From assembly GCA_003022685.1 (NCBI GenBank), contig PXSV01000139.1, forward strand, positions 538 to 21,883: a DNA stretch of 21,346 bases, read 5' to 3'. Below the pieces are notes generated by a model, which was not told the origin of the DNA, ran no database searches, and was given only the letters and a program-made list of their open reading frames with translations. The position numbers and the translations under genes are program-made. The DNA comes from Halobacteriales archaeon SW_9_67_24. GTDB lineage: Archaea > Halobacteriota > Halobacteria > Halobacteriales > Halococcaceae. How positions within the stretch are numbered: position 1 is the stretch's first letter; each line of letters starts with the position of its first letter. This document shows, piece after piece, positions 14,704 to 21,346 of the stretch.

Positions 14704-15117
14704 TTCCAGCTCCGGGTGGCGGGCACCGACCTCGAAGGGTACGCCGAGGAGCCGTTCCTCAAGACCGCCCGCGCGAAGGGGCTGCATCGGCTCCGGCTCT
14801 GCCGGCACGTGTTCGCGTACTCGGCGGCACGGCTGACCACGGTGCTCGTCTCCGAGATGCTGGGGCTGGTGTCGATCGGGCTGTACGCGATCGAATTGAT
14901 CACCGCCACCCCGGGGTTCGGCACCCTCACCATCGACGCCGCCGCGAGCAGACATCCCGGACTCGTCTTCGCGGTGGTGTTGCTCCCGGCGGGGCTGATC
15001 GCGGTCACGAACGCCGCCCGGGGGAGCTACGACACCCTGTACGATCCCCGGGTCGAGTCCACCGGAGCAAGAGGAGTGTGCCCTCGAACAGCCCGATCAT
15101 CGTCGCGGCGACGATGA
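14704..15117 (+). pseudogene. C-terminal remnant of a peptide/dipeptide ABC transporter permease
   Basis: The reading frame from 14704 encodes FQLRVAGTDLEGYAEEPFLK, then TARAKGLHRLRLCRHVF (the EAA-type coupling loop that contacts the ATPase) and membrane segments containing EMLGLVSIGLYAIELI, TPGFGTLTIDAAASR and HPGLVFAVVLLPAGL. It ends LYDPRV at 15054, where permeases of the DppB/OppB type normally end. The N-terminal two thirds is missing and no other transporter subunit is present, so it is a remnant. After DPRV the frame continues without its own stop into the antisense of tatC, ending at 15117. The junction is near 15054/15055. Confidence 0.75.
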
Positions 15118-15853
15118 CGGGGGCCATCCCGGTCGGGTCGGGGCTGAACAGGAAGGCGACGCCGGCGAACCCACCCCAGAAGTAGAGCCGCTTGCTGGCG
15201 AGCCACGCCCTGGTGGTGATCCCCATCATGATCGCCAGCATCACGAACAGCGGGATCTGGAAGACCAGCGCGAAGAACCCGAGCAACAGCGTCATCAGCC
15301 CGAACGTGTCGCCGAGGGCGAACGCGATCTCCGCGACCGGCTTCGAGTACCCGAGGAAGTACTGGAAGATCACGGGCAGGATGAGGAAGAAGGCGAAGCC
15401 CACCCCGACCAGCGCGAGCACGAGGCTCATTGGAACCGCCGCGAGGTAGTACCGGCGCTCGGTGGGGTAGAGCCCGGGGCGCATGAACCGGTAGGTCTGG
15501 TAGACGAACAGGGGTAATGCGACCACGAAGCCCGCGAGCGACGCCGCCTTCAGCCGGGCGAGAACGAGCGAGAGGGGATCGTAGACGTACGGACACGCGG
15601 CGCTCGCCTGGTCGGCCGTGACCGGGCAGACCGTCGGCGAACCGGGCAGAAAGGAGTACCAGAGGAAGTTGATGATGTCGTCGGCGAACGGGAAGACGAC
15701 GCCGCTCACGACGCCCATCGCCACGAGCACGATCCCGAGGCGTTTGATCATCTCCTCGATGTGCTCGGCGAGGGGCATCTCGCTGTCGTCGATCGGCTGG
15801 CTGCCGGCGGGCTCGTTCACGGCGGTTCCGCCCGTCTCCGTCGACTCGGCCAT
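15005..15853 (-). CDS. tatC: one-domain TatC, twin-arginine translocase subunit (TatCo-like)
   Basis: The protein has 282 residues. The cytosolic N-terminus has the conserved EHIEEMIKRL (H-x-x-E-x-x-x-R/K-L). Membrane helix 1 follows, then a loop with PYVYDPLSLVLARLKAA and the signature YQTYRFMRPGLYPTERRYY, which contains Glu/Arg residues used in binding the RR signal peptide. Six helices are predicted in all. TatC is the receptor of the Tat pathway, which exports most secreted proteins in haloarchaea in a folded state. The normal end appears to be LLLLRWT; the final residues, RPGDRTGC and onward, are read from the antisense of the permease remnant. That tail is hydrophilic and beyond the last helix, so the protein could still work. 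It is divergent from the two-domain tatC. Confidence 0.9.
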   Translation of the reverse strand: MAESTETGGTAVNEPAGSQPIDDSEMPLAEHIEEMIKRLGIVLVAMGVVSGVVFPFADDIINFLWYSFLPGSPTVCPVTADQASAACPYVYDPLSLVLARLKAASLAGFVVALPLFVYQTYRFMRPGLYPTERRYYLAAVPMSLVLALVGVGFAFFLILPVIFQYFLGYSKPVAEIAFALGDTFGLMTLLLGFFALVFQIPLFVMLAIMMGITTRAWLASKRLYFWGGFAGVAFLFSPDPTGMAPVIVAATMIGLFEGTLLLLRWTRPGDRTGCRSSPGRRS

Positions 15854-15877
15854 CCGGGTGGCGGTTCGCAGGTGAGC

Positions 15878-15886
15878 GTTGTAAGC
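15878..15886 (-). promoter_or_regulatory. candidate TATA-like box for one-domain tatC
   Basis: On the minus strand it reads GCTTACAAC, centred about 29 bases before the ATG at 15853. It lies in the 118-bp region shared with the divergent two-domain tatC, whose own box may be the AT-rich ATTGATAA near 15932-15939. Confidence 0.35.
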
Positions 15887-15971
15887 CTTCTTCTCGATGC
15901 TCGGCGGGAGGCGACGAGGCCGGTAGACAAGATTGATAACGAGGACTCGGCTATCACGACCGAAGCAACGA

Positions 15972-17807
15972 ATGTCGGGAGTCGACGACGACGTCCGCCG
16001 ATCGGTCGCGCGCGGCCGGGAGACCCTCGGGGCGATGCTGTCGGCCGCCCAGACCCATCTCCAGAAGGTGGCGATCGCCTTTCTGATCGGCTTTCTCGGC
16101 TCGTTTTACGCCCTCTGGCTCTACGTCTGGGACCGGTTGAAGGCCGACCTCTTCGCCGAGATCCCGCCCGCCGCCGCCGAGGAGACGACGGTCATCGGCA
16201 AGACCCCCTTCGAGGTGCCGCTGTTGCAGGCGAAGGTCGCGCTCGCGGTCGGCGGGATCGTGGCGCTGCCCGTTCTCCTGTACTACTCGCGCGAGGCGCT
16301 CCGCGAGCGGGGCTACTGGATCACGGTCGACTCGCGCTGGAAGGTCGCCCTGATCGCCCTGCTCGCCGGCCTCCTCTTCCTCGTCGGGGCTTCCTATGGG
16401 TACTTCGTGTTCTTCCCGCTGATGTTCGCGTTCCTCGCCGAGAACGCGGTCCAGGTCGGATTTAAACCCACCTACTCCATCACGCTCTGGGCGCAGTTCG
16501 TCTTCCTCCTCATGCTTTCGTTCGGGATCGCGGCCCAGCTCCCGCTCGCGATGACCGGGCTCGCGCTCGCGGGGGTCGTTCGCTACGAGACCTTCCGCGA
16601 CAAGTGGAAGTACGCGGTGATCGCCGCGTTCGCCTTCGGCGCGCTGTTCTCCCCGCCCGATCCCTTCACCCAGGTGCTCTGGGCTGTGCCGATCGTCGGA
16701 CTCTACGGCCTCAGTCTCAGCCTCACCAAGGTCGTCGTCACGCTCCAGCGCGGCGGCAGCGCGGTCGACGTCCGTCGGGTGCTCCGCGAGCGCTGGCGCG
16801 CGATCCTCGCGGTGCCGACGGTCGTCGCGGGAGCGGTTGCGGCCCTGATCGTCGCCGGCTTCGGCGGGTTCTTCAACCGGACTGTCGTACCGGCGATCCC
16901 GTACTTCTCGCCCGAGGAGCCGGTATTCAAGTACATCGGGCCGATGCTCGGGCTGCCGCGCGACCTCGCCATCGCGGTCGTCGCGGGAGCGACGTTCCTC
17001 GCCGTTCTGGTCCTCGCCGTCGCGTACTACGTCTATCGGGCGATCGAGGCCGCCGCCGCGACGAGGGGTCGGGCCGGCGACCCGACGGCGATCGATCTCG
17101 GCTCGCTCGATGCGGCGGGCGTCCGGGCCGCCCCGCACGAGACGTTTCGTGACCTGAGCGAGGAGGAGGCGGTCGCCCAGGCCAGCAAGGCGACGAGCGA
17201 CGGCGAACCCGAGAAGGCCCGGGCGATCCTCGACCGCTTCGACGAGGCGGAGGCAGAGGCGGCCGCGGAAGCGGAGGCCGACGACGCCGACGGGGCGACC
17301 ACGGCCGACACCGCTCTCGACGCCGAACATCCGGGCGAGCCGGGGCTGGAGGCCGACGCCGAGGACGATTCGAACCCGTTCCTGAGCCGGACGACGGGCG
17401 TCGTGGACGCGTTCACAACCGAGGAAACCACCGAGGAGGACGTCGGCGGGTACTACTACGACATCGCGTTCGTGCTCGACAGCCTCCGCTCGCGCGCCTT
17501 TCTGCTGGTCGGGCTGTTCATGGCGGTGCTCGCGGGCACCTTCCTCTGGCTCTACCAGGGCGGGATCGACCGGATACGCGCGGACTTCCTCGCGCGCCTC
17601 CCTGCCGGCGTCCGAGCGGAGGACGTCGGGATCGTCGCACTCCACCCGACCGAGGCGCTCGTCTTCGAGATCAAGCTCAGCACGCTGTTCGCGGTGCTCG
17701 CGATCTTGCCGCTCGTGCTCTACTACGCGTGGCCGGCGTTGCGCGAGCGCGGGATCACCGCCGGCGACCGGCGAGTATTGATCGTACCACGATCGCGCCC
17801 GCAGTGA
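15972..17807 (+). CDS. tatC2: two-domain TatC (TatCt-like), truncated by frameshift in its second domain
   Basis: From the ATG at 15972 the protein has 611 residues. Domain 1 (about 1-280) starts MSGVDDDVRRSVARGRETLG and has six helices. A long linker follows with one or two extra helices and an acidic Ala/Glu/Asp-rich stretch. Domain 2 starts near DIAFVLDSLRSRAF and includes ALHPTEALVFEIKLS and YYAWPALRERG. The fused double TatC is specific to haloarchaea and essential where tested, as I recall from Haloferax volcanii. Here the frame ends VLIVPRSRPQ at 17807, after only two helices of domain 2. The remaining helices lie in another frame just downstream. The TTG at 15933 is a weaker start. 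Confidence 0.85.
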   Translation: MSGVDDDVRRSVARGRETLGAMLSAAQTHLQKVAIAFLIGFLGSFYALWLYVWDRLKADLFAEIPPAAAEETTVIGKTPFEVPLLQAKVALAVGGIVALPVLLYYSREALRERGYWITVDSRWKVALIALLAGLLFLVGASYGYFVFFPLMFAFLAENAVQVGFKPTYSITLWAQFVFLLMLSFGIAAQLPLAMTGLALAGVVRYETFRDKWKYAVIAAFAFGALFSPPDPFTQVLWAVPIVGLYGLSLSLTKVVVTLQRGGSAVDVRRVLRERWRAILAVPTVVAGAVAALIVAGFGGFFNRTVVPAIPYFSPEEPVFKYIGPMLGLPRDLAIAVVAGATFLAVLVLAVAYYVYRAIEAAAATRGRAGDPTAIDLGSLDAAGVRAAPHETFRDLSEEEAVAQASKATSDGEPEKARAILDRFDEAEAEAAAEAEADDADGATTADTALDAEHPGEPGLEADAEDDSNPFLSRTTGVVDAFTTEETTEEDVGGYYYDIAFVLDSLRSRAFLLVGLFMAVLAGTFLWLYQGGIDRIRADFLARLPAGVRAEDVGIVALHPTEALVFEIKLSTLFAVLAILPLVLYYAWPALRERGITAGDRRVLIVPRSRPQ

Positions 17808-18172
17808 TCTCGTGGCTCGCCGCCGACGCCATCGGCGCGGGGATGGTCGTCGCCTACCGCATCTCGGCGGCCGGCTGGCTGGTCTTCTTCACCACTGCGG
17901 GCATCGGCCTGCTCGCCACCATCCCGGTGACGATGGTGCTGTTCCACCGTGGGGGTCTCGTCCCCTACCGCGGGATGCGCAACCGGTGGCGCGAGGTCAC
18001 CGTCGGCGTGTTCGCGATCACCGCCTACGTCTCGCCGCGCGGCGTGTTCATGATGTTCATCCTCGGCGTTCCGATCATGCTGTGTTATGGGCTGGGGCTC
18101 GGCTTGCTCTGGCTCTACACCGTCGGCGGCCGGCGGACTCCGAGCGAGGAGCCCGGCGAGAGCGCCGACTGA
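17786..18172 (+). pseudogene. tatC2: detached C-terminal part of the two-domain TatC
   Basis: In a different frame from the upstream part, this region encodes TTIAPAVISWLAADAIGAG, then GWLVFFTTAGIGLLATIPV, WREVTVGVFAITAYVSPRG and LGLGLLWLYTVGGRRTP. These are the last helices and tail of a TatCt. Comparison with domain 1 of the same protein shows what is missing: between RRVLIV (domain 1 RWKVALI) and TTIAPAVISWL (domain 1 FVFFPLMFAFL), domain 1 has a helix of about 16 residues (ALLAGLLFLVGASYGY). So a deletion of about one helix, not a multiple of three, separates the two parts. No ribosome-binding site or start for independent translation is seen. Confidence 0.75.
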
Positions 18173-18253
18173 TCGAACGGCCTAACTGCGCGCCGGGGAA
18201 TCTCGGGGTATGATCGACCGCGACGCGACCACGCGCGATGGGGCTGATCGAGC

Positions 18254-18970
18254 ATGAGTACGTCCCGCGGCGCTTCGGGCGTCCAGGTCGCGCTGATCGC
18301 GCTGTTCGTCACCGCACTGGTGACCGCCCAGCTCACCGCCACCAAGATCCTCGGGTTTTCGATCCCGTTCTCGCTCCCCGTCGTGGACGATACGCTAATC
18401 CTCCCCGGCGCGTCGCTCGCGTACGCCTTGACCTTTCTCGCCTCCGATTGCTACGCCGAACTCTACGGTCGGCGTGCGGCCCACGTCCTCGTCAACATCG
18501 GGTTCGTAATGAACGTCGTTCTCTTAGGACTGGTCTGGGGAACGATCGCCGCGCCCGCCGCGACCTCCAGCGTCGATCCCGGGGCGTTCGCGACGGTGCT
18601 CGGCGCGAGCACCAACGTCGTGCTCGGGAGCCTCCTTGCGTATCTCGTGAGTCAAAACTGGGACGTGTTCGTCTTCCACCGGCTCCGCGAGTACACCGCG
18701 GGACGCGCGCTCTGGCTCCGGAACGTCGGCTCGACCGCGACGAGCCAGGCGCTCGACACCGTGATCTTCGTGAGCGTCGCCTTCTCCCTCGCGCCGGAGG
18801 TCCTCGGCCTCGGCAGCGCGCTCCCGGTCTCGGTCCTAGTCGGCCTCGCCGTCGGCCAGTACCTCCTCAAACTCCTGATCGCGGTCCTCGATACGCCCGT
18901 CGTCTACGCCATCGTCGGCTACGCGCGCTCGCGGGCCGACGGCGCACAGCCGACGACCAGCGCCGACTAA
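18254..18970 (+). CDS. yhhQ: queuosine/archaeosine precursor transporter (YhhQ/VUT family)
   Basis: The protein has 238 residues with about six membrane helices. The family features are visible: AQLTATKILGF near the N-terminus, LPGASLAYALTFLASDCYAE (the D-C-Y-A-E/TDxxxE-like loop), QNWDVFVFHRLRE and LWLRNVGSTATSQALDT. YhhQ transports 7-deazaguanine precursors such as preQ0/preQ1. In archaea the imported preQ0 would feed archaeosine formation in tRNA. No tgt or queC/D/E/F gene is in the window, so the role rests on the family alone. The ATG at 18254 is used; the preceding 81 bases have no clear gene. Confidence 0.87.
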   Translation: MSTSRGASGVQVALIALFVTALVTAQLTATKILGFSIPFSLPVVDDTLILPGASLAYALTFLASDCYAELYGRRAAHVLVNIGFVMNVVLLGLVWGTIAAPAATSSVDPGAFATVLGASTNVVLGSLLAYLVSQNWDVFVFHRLREYTAGRALWLRNVGSTATSQALDTVIFVSVAFSLAPEVLGLGSALPVSVLVGLAVGQYLLKLLIAVLDTPVVYAIVGYARSRADGAQPTTSAD

Positions 18971-19268
18971 GCCGATCGAACGGTCGGCGCGTGCTGCGCG
19001 CCGCTCCGTCGGCGCGCAACACCGCGCGAGGGATGACCGAACGAGCGACGCGAACGAAGTGAGCGAAGCGAGCGAGAGAGTCGGTTGGGGAGGGTGTGGC
19101 CTGCGGTCTCAGTTGTGTCGGGATTCACGGCCACAGTGTGGGTCCGGAGTCGGCAGACCTGGGAGTGGCTCTCGGATCGGTGGATCGCCGTCGTTGCCGG
19201 TTACATGGACGATACCAGCCGAAATCCATTTCCGCACCGAATGGGTACTGATCGATGGGTGATTCGAG
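18971..19268. other. intergenic region with hairpin and low-complexity tract
   Basis: An 8-bp perfect stem, GCGCGCCG/CGGCGCGC, with a 6-base loop (18996-19017) lies just after the transporter stop and could help end transcription, although no T-run follows. A low-complexity (GAAGCGAGC-like) tract covers about 19045-19080. No gene is supported in the rest. Confidence 0.45.
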
Positions 19269-19541
19269 ATGGGTACGAGCGATCACGGTGACGAACGAAC
19301 GGTCGAGGTCGACGATCGGGGACGAATAACGATCCCGAAGCCCGTCCGCGAGCGGTTTCGGCTCGCGCCTGGCGACGAACTCGGCGTGGCTGTCGACGAC
19401 GAAGGGGAGATCCACCTGTCGCCGGTGCGCGCGTCACTCGCCACCGCCACCAGCGAGAAGGGGTCGTCCGAGTGGGGCGAAGAGGCGTTTCCCGATTCGG
19501 GCGAGACGACGTTCGGCGGTCGACCCGACGATCGGCGATGA
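19269..19541 (+). CDS. vapB: AbrB/MazE-type antitoxin (VapB-like)
   Basis: The protein has 90 residues. Residues 10-45 carry the swapped-hairpin AbrB/SpoVT DNA-binding core: TVEVDDRGRITIPKPVRERF, then RLAPGDELGV. The C-terminal half is polar and acidic (SEKGSSEWGEEAF), as expected for a disordered tail that wraps and inhibits the toxin. Its stop overlaps the start of the PIN-domain gene by ATGA, the classic antitoxin-toxin layout. Antitoxins of this kind usually repress their own promoter, but no obvious operator is visible upstream. The ATG at 19269 begins shortly before the conserved domain. Confidence 0.85.
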   Translation: MGTSDHGDERTVEVDDRGRITIPKPVRERFRLAPGDELGVAVDDEGEIHLSPVRASLATATSEKGSSEWGEEAFPDSGETTFGGRPDDRR

Positions 19542-20038
19542 CCGTAGCGACGGACGGCCTGGCTGACGTTCCGGACGATGCGGAGCGCGTTCTCGTCGAC
19601 GTGAACGCGCTGGCGATCGGCCTGGTCGACGACCACCCCGGACACGAGTTCGTCGAGCCGTGGTTCGCGGCGGGGTTCGGCGGCGAGTTCGTGCTATCGG
19701 TCTTCGACTATCACCCGTTCCGTGCTCAGTACGTCATGACGACGAACTTCGCGGTCGACACCGTCGCTGCGCGGAATGCCGTGCAGTCGTTGCTCGCCCA
19801 ACCCGTCGAGATCGTCTCGGCGGCCCGGGAGACGCTGCTCGCCGCCTACGAGATCAGTGCCGCGAAGAACCACGACGTGTACGACTGCTTTCTCATCTCC
19901 CTCGCGCGCCATCACGACGCCGACTGCCTCCTGACGACGGATACCGACTTCGCGACCCTCTGCGAGGACGAATCCGTCGCCTACGCAAACCCGGTTCCGG
20001 AGTCCGTCCGAAGACAGTTCGATGCCGTTTCCGGGTGA
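19538..20038 (+). CDS. vapC: PIN-domain toxin (VapC-like ribonuclease)
   Basis: The protein has 166 residues from the ATG that overlaps the antitoxin stop. The PIN acidic residues are visible: Asp21 in VLVDVNALA, Asp116 in VYDCFLISLARHH and Asp135/Asp137 in LLTTDTDFATL. VapC toxins are metal-dependent RNases that cut tRNA or rRNA when the antitoxin is lost. It is somewhat longer than the usual 130-140 residues, with the extra length around residues 25-75. The frame is open further upstream, but coupling and domain length favour the ATG at 19538. The target RNA is unknown. It is convergent with rlmE, six bases apart. Confidence 0.85.
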   Translation: MTVATDGLADVPDDAERVLVDVNALAIGLVDDHPGHEFVEPWFAAGFGGEFVLSVFDYHPFRAQYVMTTNFAVDTVAARNAVQSLLAQPVEIVSAARETLLAAYEISAAKNHDVYDCFLISLARHHDADCLLTTDTDFATLCEDESVAYANPVPESVRRQFDAVSG

Positions 20039-20044
20039 TCGTCG

Positions 20045-20800
20045 CTACTCGATCCGTTCGGCGAACCCGAAGCGCGGTTTCACGTCTTCGACCCGAATCC
20101 GTACCTCCTCGCCCGCCTCCGTATCGGCAACGAACAGCGTATAGTCGTCGACTTTCGCGATCCCGTCGCCCTCGTCGCCCGTGTCGGTGATTCCGACGGC
20201 CAGCTCGTCGCCGACGCCCACTGGCGCGGTCATCCGACCCTTCCCCACGAGGAAGAGCTCGGACGATTCGTCGCGTGAGGCGTCGGGACGCACGGTCCGA
20301 ACGTACTCGAACTCCTCTTCGATATCGGCTTCGAGGTCGTCGAGGTCCCGACCGTCGAAGACCTTCACGACGAGATCGCCGCCGGGCGCGAGCACGGTTC
20401 GCGCGACATCGAGCGCCTGGCGCGCGAGATGGATCGATCGGGCGTGATCGAGATTGTACTCGCCGGTCATGTTCGGAGCCATATCGGAGAGCACGAGATC
20501 CGCTTGCCCCACCCGCTCCCCGATCTTTGCCTGAGTGTCGTCCTCGGTGAGGTCGCCGCGGATCGTCTCGACGTCGTCGATCGATTCGATGCGCTGGCGG
20601 TCGACGCCCACCACGCGGCCCTCGCTCGCGCGCTCGGCGGCGACCTGGAGCCAGCCGCCGGGAGCGGCCCCGAGATCGATCACGGTGTCGCCTGGCGCGA
20701 TGAGGTCGGCAGTGTCGTCGAGCTGCTGGAGCTTGTAGGCCGATCGCGAGCGGTAGCCCTGCTGTTTGGCCTTGTTGTAGTATTCGTCCCGGCCCGACAT
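20045..20800 (-). CDS. rlmE: 23S rRNA 2'-O-methyltransferase RlmE (FtsJ/RrmJ) with TRAM domain
   Basis: The protein has 251 residues from the ATG at 20800 (MSGRDEYYNKAKQQGYRSRS). The SAM-binding loop is VIDLGAAPGGWLQVA (40-54), and the K-D-K-E catalytic tetrad is Lys23, Asp106 (LSDMAPN), Lys146 (VVKVF) and Glu181 (SSELFLVGKG). Residues 192-247 form a TRAM RNA-binding domain (PVGVGDELAVGITDTGDEG and RIRVEDVKPRFGFA), the usual archaeal arrangement. It methylates a ribose in the A-loop of large-subunit rRNA. The frame is open for another 60 codons upstream, but they are not protein-like. A TTTACG box lies about 30 bases before the chosen start. Confidence 0.93.
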   Translation of the reverse strand: MSGRDEYYNKAKQQGYRSRSAYKLQQLDDTADLIAPGDTVIDLGAAPGGWLQVAAERASEGRVVGVDRQRIESIDDVETIRGDLTEDDTQAKIGERVGQADLVLSDMAPNMTGEYNLDHARSIHLARQALDVARTVLAPGGDLVVKVFDGRDLDDLEADIEEEFEYVRTVRPDASRDESSELFLVGKGRMTAPVGVGDELAVGITDTGDEGDGIAKVDDYTLFVADTEAGEEVRIRVEDVKPRFGFAERIE

Positions 20801-20826
20801 TCGTTGGCCGGCATAGTTCGTGTGCG

Positions 20827-20833
20827 CGTAAAC
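20827..20833 (-). promoter_or_regulatory. candidate TATA-like box for rlmE
   Basis: The minus strand reads GTTTACG, centred 30 bases before the ATG at 20800, which fits a leaderless start. A second candidate, the palindrome GTTATAAC at 20895-20902, would give a leader of about 70 bases. Confidence 0.3.
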
Positions 20834-20935
20834 GCCCTTCGTTCGGCCGTCGCGTCCGTCCGATGTCCGCCGAAGACGGATCAGAAACAGGGATGTTATA
20901 ACGACATCGTTCGCGCTTGTCACTTCGAGAGTGAT

Positions 20936-21022
20936 TGATAGGGTCGGTTGGAAGTCCTTCCGGGATCGACCGCACGTCATCGTGCGGTCGCACCGGTAAA
21001 CGCTTCCAACCGACCCTATGAG
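20936..21022 (-). repeat. dispersed nested-palindrome element, copy 2
   Basis: This 87-bp element has perfect 17-bp outer arms (ATAGGGTCGGTTGGAAG at 20938-20954 and its reverse complement at 21003-21019). A perfect 10-bp inner hairpin, CGACCGCACG/CGTGCGGTCG with loop TCAT, spans 20967-20990. Read on the minus strand it aligns along its whole length with copy 1 at 5481-5562, including the outer CTC and CA flanks. Here the pairing is perfect, so this copy may be the less decayed one. It lies upstream of rlmE and next to a broken gene. Confidence 0.8.
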
Positions 21023-21058
21023 CGATAGCTACGCCGGGACGTATCCGTTCCACAGACC

Positions 21059-21225
21059 TCAGTAGACGGCACCGAATCCCGCCGCGGTGATGATGAACGC
21101 ATAGTAAACCCCCCGTAGCCGGGCTGAACAAGGAAAGCTGGGTAATCGACAACGAGCTCGGCGATCGTCACTGCGAGCAAGAGCCAAGCCACCACGATGG
21201 CGGGCCAGCGTACCCACTGTTTGTA
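21059..21225 (-). pseudogene. frameshifted small membrane protein
   Basis: On the minus strand one frame encodes YKQWVRWPAIVVAWLLLAVT followed by IAELVVDYPAFLVQPGYGG, an evident membrane helix with a loop. At a run of six C (plus strand 21109-21114) the sense continues in another frame as LRGVYYAFIITAAGFGAVY and a stop, a second helix. Together they read like one short two-helix protein broken by a homopolymer slip. A stop at 21226-21228 precedes the first part, and no start codon is available, so the N-terminus is also damaged or absent. The family is not recognised. A sequencing slip is an alternative for the C-run, but not for the missing start. Confidence 0.5.
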
Positions 21226-21265
21226 CTATGTGCCGTAACATATATTGATATAGTGGTATTGCGGC

Positions 21266-21286
21266 TATTGATATCAATATATATAG
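21266..21286 (+). promoter_or_regulatory. palindromic operator candidate overlapping a TATA box
   Basis: TATTGATATCAATA (21266-21279) is a perfect 14-bp palindrome that runs straight into TATATATAG (21278-21286). A half-copy, ATTGATAT, also occurs 23 bases earlier at 21244-21251. Start of transcription would fall near 21308, ahead of a G-rich ribosome-binding sequence. A repressor bound to the palindrome would block the TATA box. Confidence 0.5.
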
Positions 21287-21328
21287 AGACCGGAATTATT
21301 ATGAACTGAGGGGGGAGATGACCAGTCG

Positions 21329-21346
21329 ATGGCACGAAAGACGACG
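21329..21346 (+). CDS. start of a gene leaving the window (first six codons)
   Basis: ATG at 21329 opens MARKTT to the window edge. It is preceded by GGGGGGAGATGACC (21310-21323), which resembles a haloarchaeal ribosome-binding sequence, and by a TATA box at 21278-21286, about 45 bases upstream. An alternative ATG at 21318 (MTSRWHERRR) lies inside the ribosome-binding sequence. The short basic start suits a DNA-binding protein, but this is too little to name a family. Confidence 0.35.

Noticed and set aside
15954..17645. 563-codon minus-strand open frame opposite the two-domain tatC
   Set aside because: Highly charged and low in complexity, while the other strand encodes clear TatC helices.
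19085..19291. 68-codon open frame before the antitoxin gene
   Set aside because: No motif, overlaps the antitoxin start in another frame and shows no promoter of its own.

Overview
The window comes from a haloarchaeon. The DNA is GC-rich, the predicted proteins are acidic (many Asp and Glu), several genes have AT-rich boxes about 25-30 bases upstream of leaderless-looking starts, and many families are typical of haloarchaea: a one-domain plus a fused two-domain TatC, an Orc1/Cdc6 protein, a DUF389 membrane protein, a 52-residue CPxC zinc protein and a multi-PAS/GAF histidine kinase.

Left part (1-8782), mostly housekeeping. It holds the start of a beta-carbonic anhydrase (minus strand, cut by the window edge), a phosphohexomutase (minus), a divergent DUF389 membrane protein (plus), a second phosphohexomutase resembling GlmM (plus), a small zinc-ribbon protein (minus), a histidine-phosphatase-family enzyme (plus), a LarE-like PP-loop sulfurtransferase (minus, with a doubtful start) and a MutS-like ATPase with an N-terminal helix-hairpin-helix (plus).

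Middle part (8783-15060), accessory and eroded. An 1184-residue receiver-GAF-PAS4-GAF-histidine kinase (minus) is preceded by a possible 61-residue coupled ORF. Beside it lie a 99-bp element with 15-bp terminal inverted repeats and TAA flanks, a shrunken remnant of a second MutS-like gene, and a collapsed haloalkane-dehalogenase-like gene. An Orc1/Cdc6 gene and the tail of a peptide ABC permease follow. The permease tail runs directly into the 3' end of tatC.

Right part (15005-21346). One-domain tatC (minus) and two-domain tatC (plus) diverge from a 118-bp promoter region. The two-domain gene is broken near 17785 by a frame-disrupting deletion that appears to remove one membrane helix. A YhhQ-type queuosine/archaeosine precursor transporter, a VapBC-like toxin-antitoxin pair and an rRNA 2'-O-methyltransferase (RlmE with TRAM) follow. 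The window ends in a frameshifted small membrane protein and an AT-rich promoter for a gene leaving the window.

The two most notable signals are these. First, a dispersed 82-87 bp nested palindrome occurs twice in opposite orientation (5481-5562 and 20936-21022). Second, there is a cluster of shrunken or fused gene remnants around the kinase, orc and tat genes. I did not find a clearly new multi-gene defence or metabolic system, and I recognised no tRNA, rRNA or CRISPR array.
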